64,000 nt of DNA from Bacteroidota bacterium (GCA_018267915.1 JAFDXN010000058.1:62001-126000); one strand, 5' to 3'. Counted from the first letter of the stretch, positions 54,177 through 62,119 are shown. The notes: generated from the sequence alone by a model not told the origin. Program-made: numbers and translations.

Positions 54177-55985
54177 ATGGCAAGGCATAGGAACAGTAGC
54201 ATAACACAGGATTTACCGAAAGCAAAGATGAATCGCGAGAGTGTCCGGGAAGCGCTCGCGCTCTTCAGGTATGTTAGACCATATCGGGCCCAGTTCATTG
54301 GTGCCCTTTTGCTCGTTGGTGTCTTGAGCGGTGCTTCTACGGCATTCCCATATCTGTTCAAGCTGATGATCGATAGCGCTCGCAATGAGGCTGGTGGCTT
54401 TCATCTTCCTTCTTCCTACCTGTTAGCGATCATGTTCGGTGTTCTGGCTATACAGGTCACCGTTGCATTTTTCAGGAGCTACCTGTTTACGATAGTGGGT
54501 GAGAAGTCGATAGCAGATATACGTAAAGACATTTATGGCCGCATGATCATGATGCCCATGGAGTTCTTCACTCAGCGCCGCGTAGGTGAACTATCGAGCC
54601 GCATCAGTGCTGACGTTGGGCAGATACAGGATACGATCATCTCCGTGGTGCCACAGATCATCAGGAGCATCCTCACCTTCGTTATTTGTGTTGTTCTTAT
54701 ATTATTCATATCTCCGCAGCTTACATTGCTTATGCTTTGTATGATACCGGTGACGGTGTTGATATCATACATTTTCGGTAAGCGTGTGAAAAACCTTTCG
54801 CGCCGTGCGCAGGACCAGCTTGCCGAATCGGGCACCGTAGTGCAGGAGAGCCTGCAGGGTATAGCCAATGTGAAAGCATTCAGCAATGAATGGTACGAGA
54901 TAAGGCGCTATAAAAAGAGCATAATGGAGTCCGTTCGGCTGGCCCTGAAAAGCGGTTTCCAGCAGGCGATCTTCAATTCTTTATTGCTGCTTAGCATGTT
55001 CGGTACCGTCATATTGCTTATCTGGTATAGCGCGCATCTTATGCAGCAGGGACGCCTCTCTTATGGCGATCTTACAGCATTCATCATTTACACCGCCTTC
55101 CTCAGCAGCACCCTTGCCAACTTTGCTGACCTGTATAACCAGCTGCAAAAGAGCATAGGCGCCACACAGCGGGTCCGCGAGATACTAGCGGACAGCATCG
55201 AAAATGTGAACACAACCAATGAGCAATTGAAGCCTGAAAATAGGCTCTCAGGTAAAGTTTCTTTCAATAACATCAGCTTCAGCTACCCGGGACGTAGGGA
55301 TGTTACGGTGTTGAAGAACATACAGATCGATGCAGAAAGCGGACAGCAGATTGCCATCGTAGGGCCAAGCGGCGCAGGCAAGAGCACGATAACAGCATTG
55401 CTTTTACGCTTCTATGAACCGGATTCAGGTCAGCTATTATTTGACGGGCGTGCCGCCGGTGAGCTACCCCTGGCACAACTCCGCATGCAGATGGCACTGG
55501 TTCCGCAGGATGTCCACCTCTTTGGAGGCACTATCTATGAGAATATTCTCTACGGCAAGCCCGACGCTACCGAAGCTGAAATAATAGAGGCAGCTAAGAA
55601 AGCGAACGCCCACGATTTTATATCAAAATTCCCGGAAGGCTACCAGACAGTTGTAGGCGAGCGGGGCATTAAATTATCCGGAGGCCAGCGGCAGCGTATA
55701 GCTATTGCCCGGGCTATACTGAAAGATCCCGTTATCCTCATCCTTGACGAAGCCACCAGTTCACTCGACTCAGAATCGGAGGCGCTGGTACAGGAGGCAC
55801 TCAACAATTTGATGCAGAATCGTACTTCCTTTGTCATTGCTCACCGTTTGAGTACCATCCGCAATGCCGATAAGATCATTGTCCTGGAAGACGGGAAGGT
55901 AAGAGAATCGGGTACCCACCAGGAATTGCTTCGTATTGAACAAGGGCTCTATAAAAATATGAGCCGTATGCAGCTAAGTGATTAG
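54177..55985 (+). CDS. MsbA-like ABC exporter, fused permease and ATPase
   Basis: A 602-residue half-transporter that should act as a homodimer. Six transmembrane helices lie in residues ~35-320. The ATPase domain has GPSGAGKST (~residue 400), the LSGGQRQRIAIARAI signature, ILDEATSSLD and the H-loop IAHRLST. The start at 54177 gives a short basic N-terminus; starts at 54138 and 54228 are also possible. Family members flip lipids such as lipid A core, or export drugs or peptides. Divergence from the LpxL-like gene hints at a lipid cargo, but this is inference. Confidence 0.92.
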   Translation: MARHRNSSITQDLPKAKMNRESVREALALFRYVRPYRAQFIGALLLVGVLSGASTAFPYLFKLMIDSARNEAGGFHLPSSYLLAIMFGVLAIQVTVAFFRSYLFTIVGEKSIADIRKDIYGRMIMMPMEFFTQRRVGELSSRISADVGQIQDTIISVVPQIIRSILTFVICVVLILFISPQLTLLMLCMIPVTVLISYIFGKRVKNLSRRAQDQLAESGTVVQESLQGIANVKAFSNEWYEIRRYKKSIMESVRLALKSGFQQAIFNSLLLLSMFGTVILLIWYSAHLMQQGRLSYGDLTAFIIYTAFLSSTLANFADLYNQLQKSIGATQRVREILADSIENVNTTNEQLKPENRLSGKVSFNNISFSYPGRRDVTVLKNIQIDAESGQQIAIVGPSGAGKSTITALLLRFYEPDSGQLLFDGRAAGELPLAQLRMQMALVPQDVHLFGGTIYENILYGKPDATEAEIIEAAKKANAHDFISKFPEGYQTVVGERGIKLSGGQRQRIAIARAILKDPVILILDEATSSLDSESEALVQEALNNLMQNRTSFVIAHRLSTIRNADKIIVLEDGKVRESGTHQELLRIEQGLYKNMSRMQLSD

Positions 55986-55989
55986 AAAA

Positions 55990-56112
55990 AGTTGACCCCG
56001 GAGAGGCGGGTTACAAGCTCGTCTGCCAATTCGTTGGCTGCGATCGGAAAGTATGAAAACGATCCGCATTCTTGATGCCCGCTACGCATACTTGGCGTCT
56101 CCCGGGTCAACT
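55990..56112. ncRNA. candidate structured RNA or inverted-repeat element
   Basis: The arms AGTTGACCCCGGAGA (55990-56004) and TCTCCCGGGTCAACT (56098-56112) pair over 15 bp with one mismatch. They enclose further helices: GCCAA-TTCG-TTGGC (about 56025-56038) and TGC-GATCG / CGATC-c-GCA (about 56039-56069). On the minus strand the outer stem is followed by CTTTTTC, like an intrinsic terminator, so a minus-strand RNA is favoured. The same strand also holds a 35-codon frame (ATG about 56088, stop near 55982), so a tiny protein cannot be ruled out. It lies between convergent genes. Confidence 0.4.
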
Positions 56113-56140
56113 GTTGTTAATGATAAAAAGATCGGGCCAG

Positions 56141-56488
56141 CTAGTTGTCCCGCTTACTCCTGAGCAGCGGATGCGCCTTCTGCCAGGGCAGCATTGGATG
56201 TTGTTCTGTTTTACTATTTGTATTCTCTCCCTGGTAATATAATCCTTTCTGAACCTTCACCGGTGGTGTGGAATTGAGATGTTGCCTGTTATCAGCACTG
56301 GTATAAGGCTCGGCAAATAGGGCCTTATCTGCTTCACGGTCGAAACCATCCACCCTCGGCTGCACATCCATCTTGTTCAGCTTCCCCGGCATTCTATATT
56401 CCGCATCCATGTAATTCTTGTCAATGTCCTGTGCCTTTACGCCAAATGTCAGGAATAATGGAATTGCTAATAGGCAGAACTGTTTCAT
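56141..56488 (-). CDS. small secreted hypothetical protein
   Basis: A 115-residue protein with a signal peptide (1-19, ending GVKAQ). The mature part is hydrophilic, rich in Asp, Asn, Pro and Lys, without Cys, and looks largely disordered (e.g. YQGENTNSKTEQHP). It ends RSKRDN. A TATCTTTA near-promoter lies ~25 bp upstream. No family is recognised; a periplasmic or surface location is the only inference. Confidence 0.65.
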   Translation of the reverse strand: MKQFCLLAIPLFLTFGVKAQDIDKNYMDAEYRMPGKLNKMDVQPRVDGFDREADKALFAEPYTSADNRQHLNSTPPVKVQKGLYYQGENTNSKTEQHPMLPWQKAHPLLRSKRDN

Positions 56489-56621
56489 AAGTTTCAGATT
56501 CCATTATAAAGATAATACTCTATGTATAATGATTCGTTAAAAAATCGGCATAAGTTTTGCTGCTAATTCAATTGTACATTGCTACAAATCACATATCGAA
56601 CCAATCCATTAATAGAGTATT

Positions 56622-57062
56622 ATGAATAGAATTCTTACACTTGCTTCTTTATTTATTTTCCTGCTGACATGTTCTTTCTCCTGTAGCAAAACTCATAATA
56701 ACAGTACTATGAGCGCCACCGTAAACGGTGGGTCCTGGGTGGCTAATGAGTGTCTTGCAACACGAACGACGGAAGGGGTGACGATAGAGGGAACGCTACA
56801 CATGTCGTCAGGAGATTATAGCAATATCGCTATCTATTTGCCTAAGGGATATAGTACCGGCACCTATTATCTTGCAAATAGCAATACCGACGATGTGCAC
56901 GCCAGTTACATGCCGCACTCATATACCAACAGTATGCTCTTTGCAGTGAATGGTAACGTGACGATCAGCTCTGTGAATTCATATATCACAGGGACATTCA
57001 TCTTTATCACCAGCGATTCTACGAGAATTGAATCGGGTAGCTTTTCAATAAAAGCGCCGTAA
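56622..57062 (+). CDS. hypothetical lipoprotein, DUF6252-like
   Basis: A 146-residue protein with a lipoprotein signal (LLTCSFSC, Cys at ~21). The mature part starts with a short spacer then MSATVNGGSWVANEC, followed by alternating beta strands. This 'lipid anchor, then N-G-W-x-A beta-sandwich' pattern recalls DUF6252-type proteins of Bacteroidota, but I am not certain. One Cys remains in the mature chain. It is alone on its strand. Surface or outer-membrane location is likely. Confidence 0.7.
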   Translation: MNRILTLASLFIFLLTCSFSCSKTHNNSTMSATVNGGSWVANECLATRTTEGVTIEGTLHMSSGDYSNIAIYLPKGYSTGTYYLANSNTDDVHASYMPHSYTNSMLFAVNGNVTISSVNSYITGTFIFITSDSTRIESGSFSIKAP

Positions 57063-57083
57063 GTTATTCGGGGAGAGAAAAGA

Positions 57084-57293
57084 TTAGTCCATCAGGTACT
57101 GCATCATTACCTCACGGTTGTATGTGAGCGCAATGTTGGCAGCTCTCATATCAGCCAGCGTTCCTTTGTGCAGGTCGTCCGATTGCTCTATCAGGCTCAG
57201 GCCTGTTTCAAGCTCACTCACGAAATCTTCCCATGGGGTATTGGGAGCGGAGGTGGTGTGTAAGTTTTTTGCAATGTCGAGGTTCATATTCAT
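57084..57293 (-). CDS. small hypothetical protein
   Basis: A 69-residue soluble helical protein beginning MNMNLDIAKNL at 57293; an ATG at 57317 would add eight residues and one at 57287 would drop two. It is acidic, without signal peptide, and ends EVMMQYLMD. No family is recognised. It is convergent with the lipoprotein gene and 22 bp from its stop. Confidence 0.5.
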   Translation of the reverse strand: MNMNLDIAKNLHTTSAPNTPWEDFVSELETGLSLIEQSDDLHKGTLADMRAANIALTYNREVMMQYLMD

Positions 57294-57432
57294 GTGTGCG
57301 ATCGATTTCGGTATCAAAAATAATTACACACCATGCGAGACGCAACAAAACGGGGTTGGTTTAACAACGGAATAACAAGTGTTAAAGCTTTCTTAAAACG
57401 TTTTTTTTGTATAGCGCAACGGGCAGTAAAAT

Positions 57433-57467
57433 GCAGTTGGACCTTTATGCTGCAAAGATCCAACTGC
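57433..57467 (-). terminator. hairpin terminator of signal peptidase gene
   Basis: GCAGTTGGA and TCCAACTGC pair perfectly over 9 bp, with an inner CTTT/AAAG extension. On the minus strand the stem is followed by ATTTTAC. It lies 26 bp beyond the lepB stop. Confidence 0.6.
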
Positions 57468-57492
57468 GCAGAAATATGTATTCTGTTGGCTT

Positions 57493-58716
57493 TTAATTTT
57501 CGAGCGCGTGAATACTATGAAACAGCCTGCTCCAGCGTATTCCACTCAGTATTCCCTCATTCGCATAGCTCATCCATATGAACCATGCTTTACCCACAAC
57601 ATGGTCCTCGGGTACGAAACCCCAGTAGCGGCTGTCGAGGGAGTTATCCCTGTTATCGCCCATCATGAAGTAGTAATCCATCTTAAAAGTGTAGCTGTTT
57701 GTTTCCCTTCCGTTGATGATGAAATGGCCGTCTTTTTCCTCCAGTGAGTTTCCTTCGTAGTTCCTGATGACGCGCCGGTACATAGCGATGTTCTGCGGTG
57801 TGAGCGTTACAGTTGCGCCCGCCTTTGGTATGCTTACCGGTCCGTAGTTATCACGGTTCCATTTATAGTTCACCGTGTCAAAGGGATATACCCATTCGCC
57901 GGGTTCCTTAGGCGATTGCCCCGCTGCATCTCTTACGTATAGTTCTGCTCCCGTCACATTGGTTGCCTGTTTCACCTTTGCTACCTGGTCGGTGGCGATA
58001 TTGTAGAGGTAGGTGCTGCCGTTGATCTGCTGCAGCAACTCAGCATTATCTTCGAGGTCGGGGGCTGCGCCATTGGTGTGCACGACGTACTGGTGTTTGG
58101 CGTGAGGGTAGGGCGGGGCAGCCTGTCCGTTAACATATACCTGCGCATTTCTTATAGCTATTTTATCGCCGGGCAGACCTATGCATCTCTTTATCAGGTT
58201 ATCCTTTTTGTCCACAGGTCGTGTTACCACGTGATATTCGCTCATCACTACGTCCCGGCCCAGCATGCGGCACATTTGGTAATAGTCCAGGTTCGGGTCA
58301 TCTGTTATGGCCGTATCGCCATCCGGACCGTTGAACACGACGATATCATTACGCTGCACACGGCTGTAACCCAGCAGGCGGTGATATTTCCACTGCACAG
58401 CATTGCTGTAAGATTCGCCACCAACCAGCGGTAGGGTATTGTGCACCAGCGGCACAGCCAACGGCGTCATCGGTATCCGCGGGCCGTAAGCCATCTTATT
58501 TACGAACAGATAGTCGTTCACCAGCAGGCTACCCTCCATCGAGCCCGACGGAATAGTGTAAGCCTCAGCCGAGAAAGTGCGCACCAGCGATGCGACGATG
58601 ACGGCAAATACCCCGGCGTCGATCCACTCCCGCAGTTTTGATTTTTTTCTTTTTGTCTTTTTTTCGCCGGGTGCAGCAGATATCTGCTCAGCTTTTCTTT
58701 TGTTGCGGAATAGCAT
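57493..58716 (-). CDS. lepB: signal peptidase I
   Basis: A 407-residue inner-membrane serine protease that removes Sec signal peptides. A basic N-terminus (KKTKRKKSKLREW) leads into one membrane helix (GVFAVIVASLV). The catalytic Ser59 is in IPSGSMEGSL and the general base Lys176 in LIKRCIGLPGD. The GDNRDNSLDSRYWGFVP box follows near the C-terminus. The protein is longer than E. coli LepB because of insertions between the boxes, as usual in Bacteroidota. I chose the ATG at 58716; an upstream ATG at 58782 adds 22 residues that do not look like this family. It processes the many exported proteins seen here. Confidence 0.93.
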   Translation of the reverse strand: MLFRNKRKAEQISAAPGEKKTKRKKSKLREWIDAGVFAVIVASLVRTFSAEAYTIPSGSMEGSLLVNDYLFVNKMAYGPRIPMTPLAVPLVHNTLPLVGGESYSNAVQWKYHRLLGYSRVQRNDIVVFNGPDGDTAITDDPNLDYYQMCRMLGRDVVMSEYHVVTRPVDKKDNLIKRCIGLPGDKIAIRNAQVYVNGQAAPPYPHAKHQYVVHTNGAAPDLEDNAELLQQINGSTYLYNIATDQVAKVKQATNVTGAELYVRDAAGQSPKEPGEWVYPFDTVNYKWNRDNYGPVSIPKAGATVTLTPQNIAMYRRVIRNYEGNSLEEKDGHFIINGRETNSYTFKMDYYFMMGDNRDNSLDSRYWGFVPEDHVVGKAWFIWMSYANEGILSGIRWSRLFHSIHALEN

Positions 58717-58905
58717 ATGTGTTGTGTTTGGTTCGGCATAATAAACCTTAGCTATAGCTCTCTTATTGCCGGCATTTGACATTTACGGAAATCTTTAACA
58801 GAAACGCATGATCCTTGTTAATTCATTTTAGGTTTTAGGAATACCCCTGTACGGGTGAGCCAATTCCGTCGATATAATCATATTTTGGCTATCAAATCCA
58901 ATAAT

Positions 58906-59202
58906 ATGAAACTACTCTTACCTGCGCTTCTCACAGTTATCATTGCATCAGCCTGCCATAAAAACAGCAACACTGCCTACATCCACGGCACCATTACCGG
59001 CTACGACATGCAGAAATGCGCCTGCTGCGGTGGCTATGTTTTAAAGCTCGATAATGGCGATAGCAGTTATCGTTTCTTCAGCTTTCCGCCCGGCAGCAAT
59101 GTCGATTCCACACAGTTCCCGCAGAGTGTGTATCTTAACTATGTTGTAACCGATAGCTGCGGACCATTCCGCTTCATCAAGGTGACGGCGATGACCCAAT
59201 AA
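58906..59202 (+). CDS. small Cys-containing lipoprotein
   Basis: A 98-residue protein from the ATG at 58906, giving the lipoprotein signal MKLLLPALL...IASAC (Cys at ~17). A GTG start at 58855 is less likely. The mature part has CACCGG near its middle (three Cys in KCACCGGY) and one later Cys (SCGPF), suggesting disulfides or metal binding. It looks like a compact beta domain. No family is recognised. The next gene, a short-chain dehydrogenase, starts 78 bp later. Confidence 0.68.
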   Translation: MKLLLPALLTVIIASACHKNSNTAYIHGTITGYDMQKCACCGGYVLKLDNGDSSYRFFSFPPGSNVDSTQFPQSVYLNYVVTDSCGPFRFIKVTAMTQ

Positions 59203-59280
59203 CGGAAATGTCGAAATAAAGCCATTGGCGGCACGGTCTATGTGCTGCATCTGCATTATTTCAGCATCTTCGTATATCTC

Positions 59281-60054
59281 ATGGCAAAAGTCTTTATCAC
59301 AGGTTCGGCCGATGGTATCGGTCATCTTGCAGCAAAAATGCTTGCCGATGCGGGCCATACAGTAGTAGTGCATGGCCGCAACGAACAGCGTGCTGCCGAT
59401 GCACTGGCGGCAGTGCCCGGCGCCTTCGCATCCGTTTACGGCGACCTGTCGTCGATAGGCGAGACTATACAACTGGCCGGCAAGGTGAACGAACTCGGAA
59501 CCTTCGATGCTGTTATACATAATGCAGGTATAGGCGATAAAGAGCGGCATAGGGTAGAGACGGCTGACGGATTACCTCATGTGTTTGCCGTCAATGCTTT
59601 AGCGCCATACATACTTACCTGCCTCATACACAAGCCAAAGCGGCTCATCTATACCAGCTCGGGCATGCACCGCGGCGCCGATATAAGCCTTGATGACCTT
59701 GCCTGGAAAGAGCGTAACTGGAACGGTACGCAGGCCTATTGCGACTCCAAGTTTTATGATGTGCTGCTGGCCTTTGCCGTGGCGCGCCACTGGCCGGATG
59801 TCTTGTCCAATGCAGTGGATCCGGGGTGGGTGCCCACCAAGATGGGCGGGCCATCGGCGCCGGACAAGCTGGAGGAGGGGCCTCAAACCCAGGTGTGGCT
59901 GGCAACCAGCGATGAAGCCGGGGCGCACGTGAGCGGCAAATATTTCCATCACATGAGGGAGCGGGGACACCTGGCGGAGACCGAGGACATAGAGCTGCAG
60001 GACCGGTTCCTGCGGGAGTGCGAAAAGATAAGCGGGATCAGGTTCCCGGGCTAA
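59281..60054 (+). CDS. short-chain dehydrogenase/reductase
   Basis: A 257-residue NAD(P)-dependent oxidoreductase with a Rossmann fold. The cofactor motif reads TGSADGIG (TGxxxGIG), followed by VIHNAGIG and the catalytic pair in YCDSKF (Y-x-x-x-K). A Ser in YTSSGMH completes the triad. The ATG at 59281 is chosen because it places the strand MAKVFITG at the start; an upstream frame from 59242 is not supported. The absence of an obvious pathway neighbour leaves the substrate unknown. Confidence 0.92.
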   Translation: MAKVFITGSADGIGHLAAKMLADAGHTVVVHGRNEQRAADALAAVPGAFASVYGDLSSIGETIQLAGKVNELGTFDAVIHNAGIGDKERHRVETADGLPHVFAVNALAPYILTCLIHKPKRLIYTSSGMHRGADISLDDLAWKERNWNGTQAYCDSKFYDVLLAFAVARHWPDVLSNAVDPGWVPTKMGGPSAPDKLEEGPQTQVWLATSDEAGAHVSGKYFHHMRERGHLAETEDIELQDRFLRECEKISGIRFPG

Positions 60055-60102
60055 AATTTTAGCCGCCCCGCATAGAAGTGCCTTCCTTATTATATGGTCG
60101 CA

Positions 60103-60282
60103 CTATTTAGCCTCTCCTTTTTCCTTTTGGCCCGCGGATACGCGGTAGTAGATATAGCCGCAGACGATGGCGAAGATGAGCGGTTTGGCTATCGATCGCT
60201 CAATAACCTGCTTATAGCCCAGTATGGCTATGGCGATAACTACCAGTAACAGCACTAATATGGTCCACGAGCGACGCGACAT
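60103..60282 (-). CDS. small membrane protein, 59 residues
   Basis: An ATG at 60282 opens 59 codons ending in TAG at 60103. The protein starts with basic MSRRSW, then a hydrophobic helix (ILVLLLVVIAIAILGY), a short basic loop with KQVIERSIAKP, a second helix (LIFAIVCGYIYY) and a charged tail. This two-helix hairpin layout with positive ends is typical of real small membrane proteins. No family is recognised. Confidence 0.55.
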   Translation of the reverse strand: MSRRSWTILVLLLVVIAIAILGYKQVIERSIAKPLIFAIVCGYIYYRVSAGQKEKGEAK

Positions 60283-60323
60283 AATGAGATAAGGACTTCA
60301 AAATTAGCAAGAAATCCGGCTCG

Positions 60324-60527
60324 CTAAAAGATGATCATATTGCAGCTGGTCACACTGTCCTGATGAGTGCGGCATATGGTATAGGCATTATCTTTCGAGG
60401 TTTTACCGATATCGTATGTGAATGTTGTGTCGGTATTGGAGCATTGACAAGTGTAATATTTATCACTGTGACAAGCGCTCGTTATTAAAACAAGTGCGAT
60501 AAGTGTGCAGCCCAAGATAAATTTCAT
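60324..60527 (-). CDS. very small lipoprotein
   Basis: A 67-residue protein with a lipoprotein signal (LITSAC, Cys at ~19) and a 48-residue mature part holding four more Cys (YTCQCSN, TICRTH, TSCNM). Its size and Cys pattern resemble the lipoprotein at 44.7 kb, and the two may belong to one loose family. It is 41 bp upstream of the small membrane protein on the same strand. Confidence 0.62.
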   Translation of the reverse strand: MKFILGCTLIALVLITSACHSDKYYTCQCSNTDTTFTYDIGKTSKDNAYTICRTHQDSVTSCNMIIF

Positions 60528-60602
60528 AGCCCCTCAAACGTAAGGAAAATAAAAATTATTGCATTGGCATTGTTTTTTAGTGAGTCATGCAAAAGCACCA
60601 CT

Positions 60603-60809
60603 ATGGCAGACAATAAGAATTTACGGGGCACGCCTGACAGGGTGCGCGTATCGGGCAGCGAGGACTATGAAGTGCAGCACCTGGCAGAAAAGCTGAACGC
60701 TTCACCTGAGGAAGTGCGTAAAGCCATCGAAAAAGTGGGGAACAACCGGGTAGATGTAGAACACTACCTGAGCAACAACCGCGGCCGCTATAACGCCCCG
60801 CGCCACTAG
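60603..60809 (+). CDS. DUF3606 family protein
   Basis: A 68-residue basic cytosolic protein from the ATG at 60603. The pattern RVRVSGSEDYEVQHLAEKLN, then EEVRKAIEKVGN and a C-terminal Arg-rich tail, matches DUF3606. These are small proteins of unknown role found in many soil bacteria. The longer frame from 60564 is not supported. Confidence 0.82.
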   Translation: MADNKNLRGTPDRVRVSGSEDYEVQHLAEKLNASPEEVRKAIEKVGNNRVDVEHYLSNNRGRYNAPRH

Positions 60810-60820
60810 TGACAACGCAG

Positions 60821-61021
60821 CTACTGATTTGAAATAACAGACATCTTCGGTTCGGTTTCAACGCCGGTGTGGGGATATATTTTTTTCCAGGCTTCCAGCG
60901 TCGCCTTTTTGAAGGCATCGGCTTGTTCAGCATCCCGGGCCTCAAATGTGCAGCTTACTAATACCTTGCCTGAGCCGTCGCTATTAGCTTCGCAGATATC
61001 AAACCTGTATTTTGCTGCCAT
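60821..61021 (-). CDS. small hypothetical protein
   Basis: A 66-residue soluble protein starting MAAKYRFDICEAN. It has a beta-alpha-like layout (YRFDICEAN, VLVSCTFEAR, then a helix EQADAFKKATLEAWKKIY) with two Cys. No family is recognised. It is convergent with the DUF3606 gene, 11 bp away. The amphipathic helix and even codon use support a real gene. Confidence 0.55.
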   Translation of the reverse strand: MAAKYRFDICEANSDGSGKVLVSCTFEARDAEQADAFKKATLEAWKKIYPHTGVETEPKMSVISNQ

Positions 61022-61080
61022 GTATCTTTAGACTAATAAAGGGGCGGCGAGGTTTAAAAAATCACCGAATTGCGCGGGTT

Positions 61081-61245
61081 AATTTCCGGTTACCGGTACT
61101 TTCATAATTACCGGTTGTAAACAGCGATTTGCTGCAATGTGCTGAATACCAGTTCATAGAACGAAAATCATAATTTCCGATAATTACCGATTACGGATTG
61201 AATGGCCACCAGAAGCATTAATACGCTATTACCGATAATTACCGG
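61081..61245. repeat. cluster of ATAATTACCG words
   Basis: ATAATTACCG or one-mismatch forms occur at 61104-61113, 61170-61179 (ATAATTTCCG), 61180-61189 and 61235-61244. Shorter ATTACCG or GTTACCGG forms lie between. The second and third copies are directly adjacent. They are all on the plus strand and look like a degenerate iteron or operator series. Confidence 0.5.
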
Positions 61246-61333
61246 CAGTGGACGATGGGGTTTACCAATAAATTAAGAACTAGATCGCCGTGCCTTTACA
61301 GATGGTAGCTGCCAGGCAAGCCAACATGCGCCT

Positions 61334-61397
61334 CCTTCGCCTGGAAAAAGCTCCGGCGGCTGAGCCATGCCTTCGCCAAAGGCTATGGCAGGCGAAG
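61334..61397. repeat. G+C-rich palindromic patch
   Basis: CTTCGCC occurs at 61334-61340 and 61371-61377, and its complement GGCGAAG at 61391-61397. GCCAT and ATGGC lie inside as a nested pair. The patch stands out as G+C-rich inside AT-rich DNA, like a REP-type intergenic palindrome. Confidence 0.35.
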
Positions 61398-61622
61398 CAA
61401 GTTACGACGGCGCAATAGCCCGTTCCAAAAAATGGGGATAAGTTGTCATAAAATTGAAATTGTGGATGTGATGCTGTTACCAACCCGTCAAGCCATTTGT
61501 TCTATAATTAACATTATGTTAAGTAGATAGATAGAGGTTAAGAGCCTATCTCCCTGGAATATTGCGAGACCTATTGTCTCCGTATCTTTCCTAGTGTAAA
61601 CGGCGCGAATGGAGAAATAAAA

Positions 61623-61654
61623 ACGAGGACAGGCCGTTGACGACCTGTCCCCGT
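61623..61654 (-). terminator. intrinsic terminator of the first His-rich gene
   Basis: ACGAGGACAGG pairs with CCTGTCCCCGT with one mismatch; on the minus strand the tail is TTTTTATTTC. Confidence 0.72.
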
Positions 61655-61669
61655 TTCCTATAAACCGGT

Positions 61670-61855
61670 TTAGCGGTAAACCGGCTCTTTATGCCTGCTG
61701 AGCTTGTTATGAATGCGCGCCCGCATATTGTGCATCCTTTTATGTACACGGTGCCTGAAGTGCCGGGCATGATGGTGACGTTCATACTGGGCAAAGCTTT
61801 CGGTGCTGCTGGCCAGGATCAATAATCCGGTTACTAAGATGATCATCTTTCTCAT
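61670..61855 (-). CDS. small His/Arg-rich secreted protein (1)
   Basis: A 61-residue protein from the ATG at 61855 with a signal peptide (about 1-22, ending ESFAQ). The mature ~38 residues are dominated by His and Arg (ERHHHARHFRHRVHKRMHN), with no acidic patches and no Cys. Such a strongly basic His-rich peptide could bind metal, polyphosphate or anionic polymers, but I know no family. An ATG at 61882 would add nine residues and spoil the signal peptide. A similar gene lies just upstream. Confidence 0.6.
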   Translation of the reverse strand: MRKMIILVTGLLILASSTESFAQYERHHHARHFRHRVHKRMHNMRARIHNKLSRHKEPVYR

Positions 61856-61929
61856 AGCTGTTTTTTCCGGCAAGTCTTCCAAATCCGTGCCACTAAAAGG
61901 CCTGATGCCGGCAGTTAGCCCAATAAAAA

Positions 61930-61950
61930 AAGCGACCGAGAAGGTCGCTT
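61930..61950 (-). terminator. intrinsic terminator between the His-rich genes
   Basis: AAGCGACC/GGTCGCTT is a perfect 8-bp stem with a GAGAA loop; on the minus strand it is followed by TTTTTTATTG. The two small genes are therefore separate transcripts or linked by read-through. Confidence 0.82.
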
Positions 61951-61975
61951 CTAAAATTAGTTATTGACTTACCTA

Positions 61976-62119
61976 TTACATGTTCTTATGCCCGTGATGC
62001 ATTTGATGGTGACGGTGATGCGGCCTGTGGTGCTTACGATGGCGACCGGCGGCGAATGAACTGGTGGCGCTGAATACAAGCGCAGCTGCGATGAAAAGCG
62101 TTGCAAATTTAAGTTTCAT
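61976..62119 (-). CDS. small His-rich secreted protein (2)
   Basis: A 47-codon gene. The ATG at 62119 begins a signal peptide (MKLKFATLFIAAALVFSATS, cleaved near SSFAA). The mature peptide of about 24 residues is nearly all His, Arg and Lys (RHRKHHRPHHRHH, then MHHGHKNM). This composition, the clean signal peptide and a terminator after it favour a real gene despite the size. A metal-binding or buffering role is suggested by composition only. It is tandem with the other His-rich gene. Confidence 0.55.
   Translation of the reverse strand: MKLKFATLFIAAALVFSATSSFAAGRHRKHHRPHHRHHQMHHGHKNM

Larger units (their letters stand above)
61022..61622. other. ~600-bp gene-free region
   Basis: I find no convincing gene here. 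A minus-strand frame at 61280-61483 is rich in Arg, Cys and Ala and lacks a start signal, so I reject it. The region has three parts: a cluster of ATAATTACCG-type words (61081-61245), a G+C-rich palindromic patch (61290-61420), and ordinary AT-rich DNA with a TAGATAGATAGAGG stretch at ~61525. Confidence 0.6.

Noticed and set aside
55990..56112. SRP RNA, 6S RNA or tRNA
   Set aside because: The SRP GGAAG loop motif, a 6S-type bubble and a tRNA T-loop (GTTCGAATC-like) are all absent.
61280..61483. 67-codon minus-strand frame rich in Arg, Cys and Ala
   Set aside because: It coincides with the G+C-rich palindromic patch and lacks start signals.
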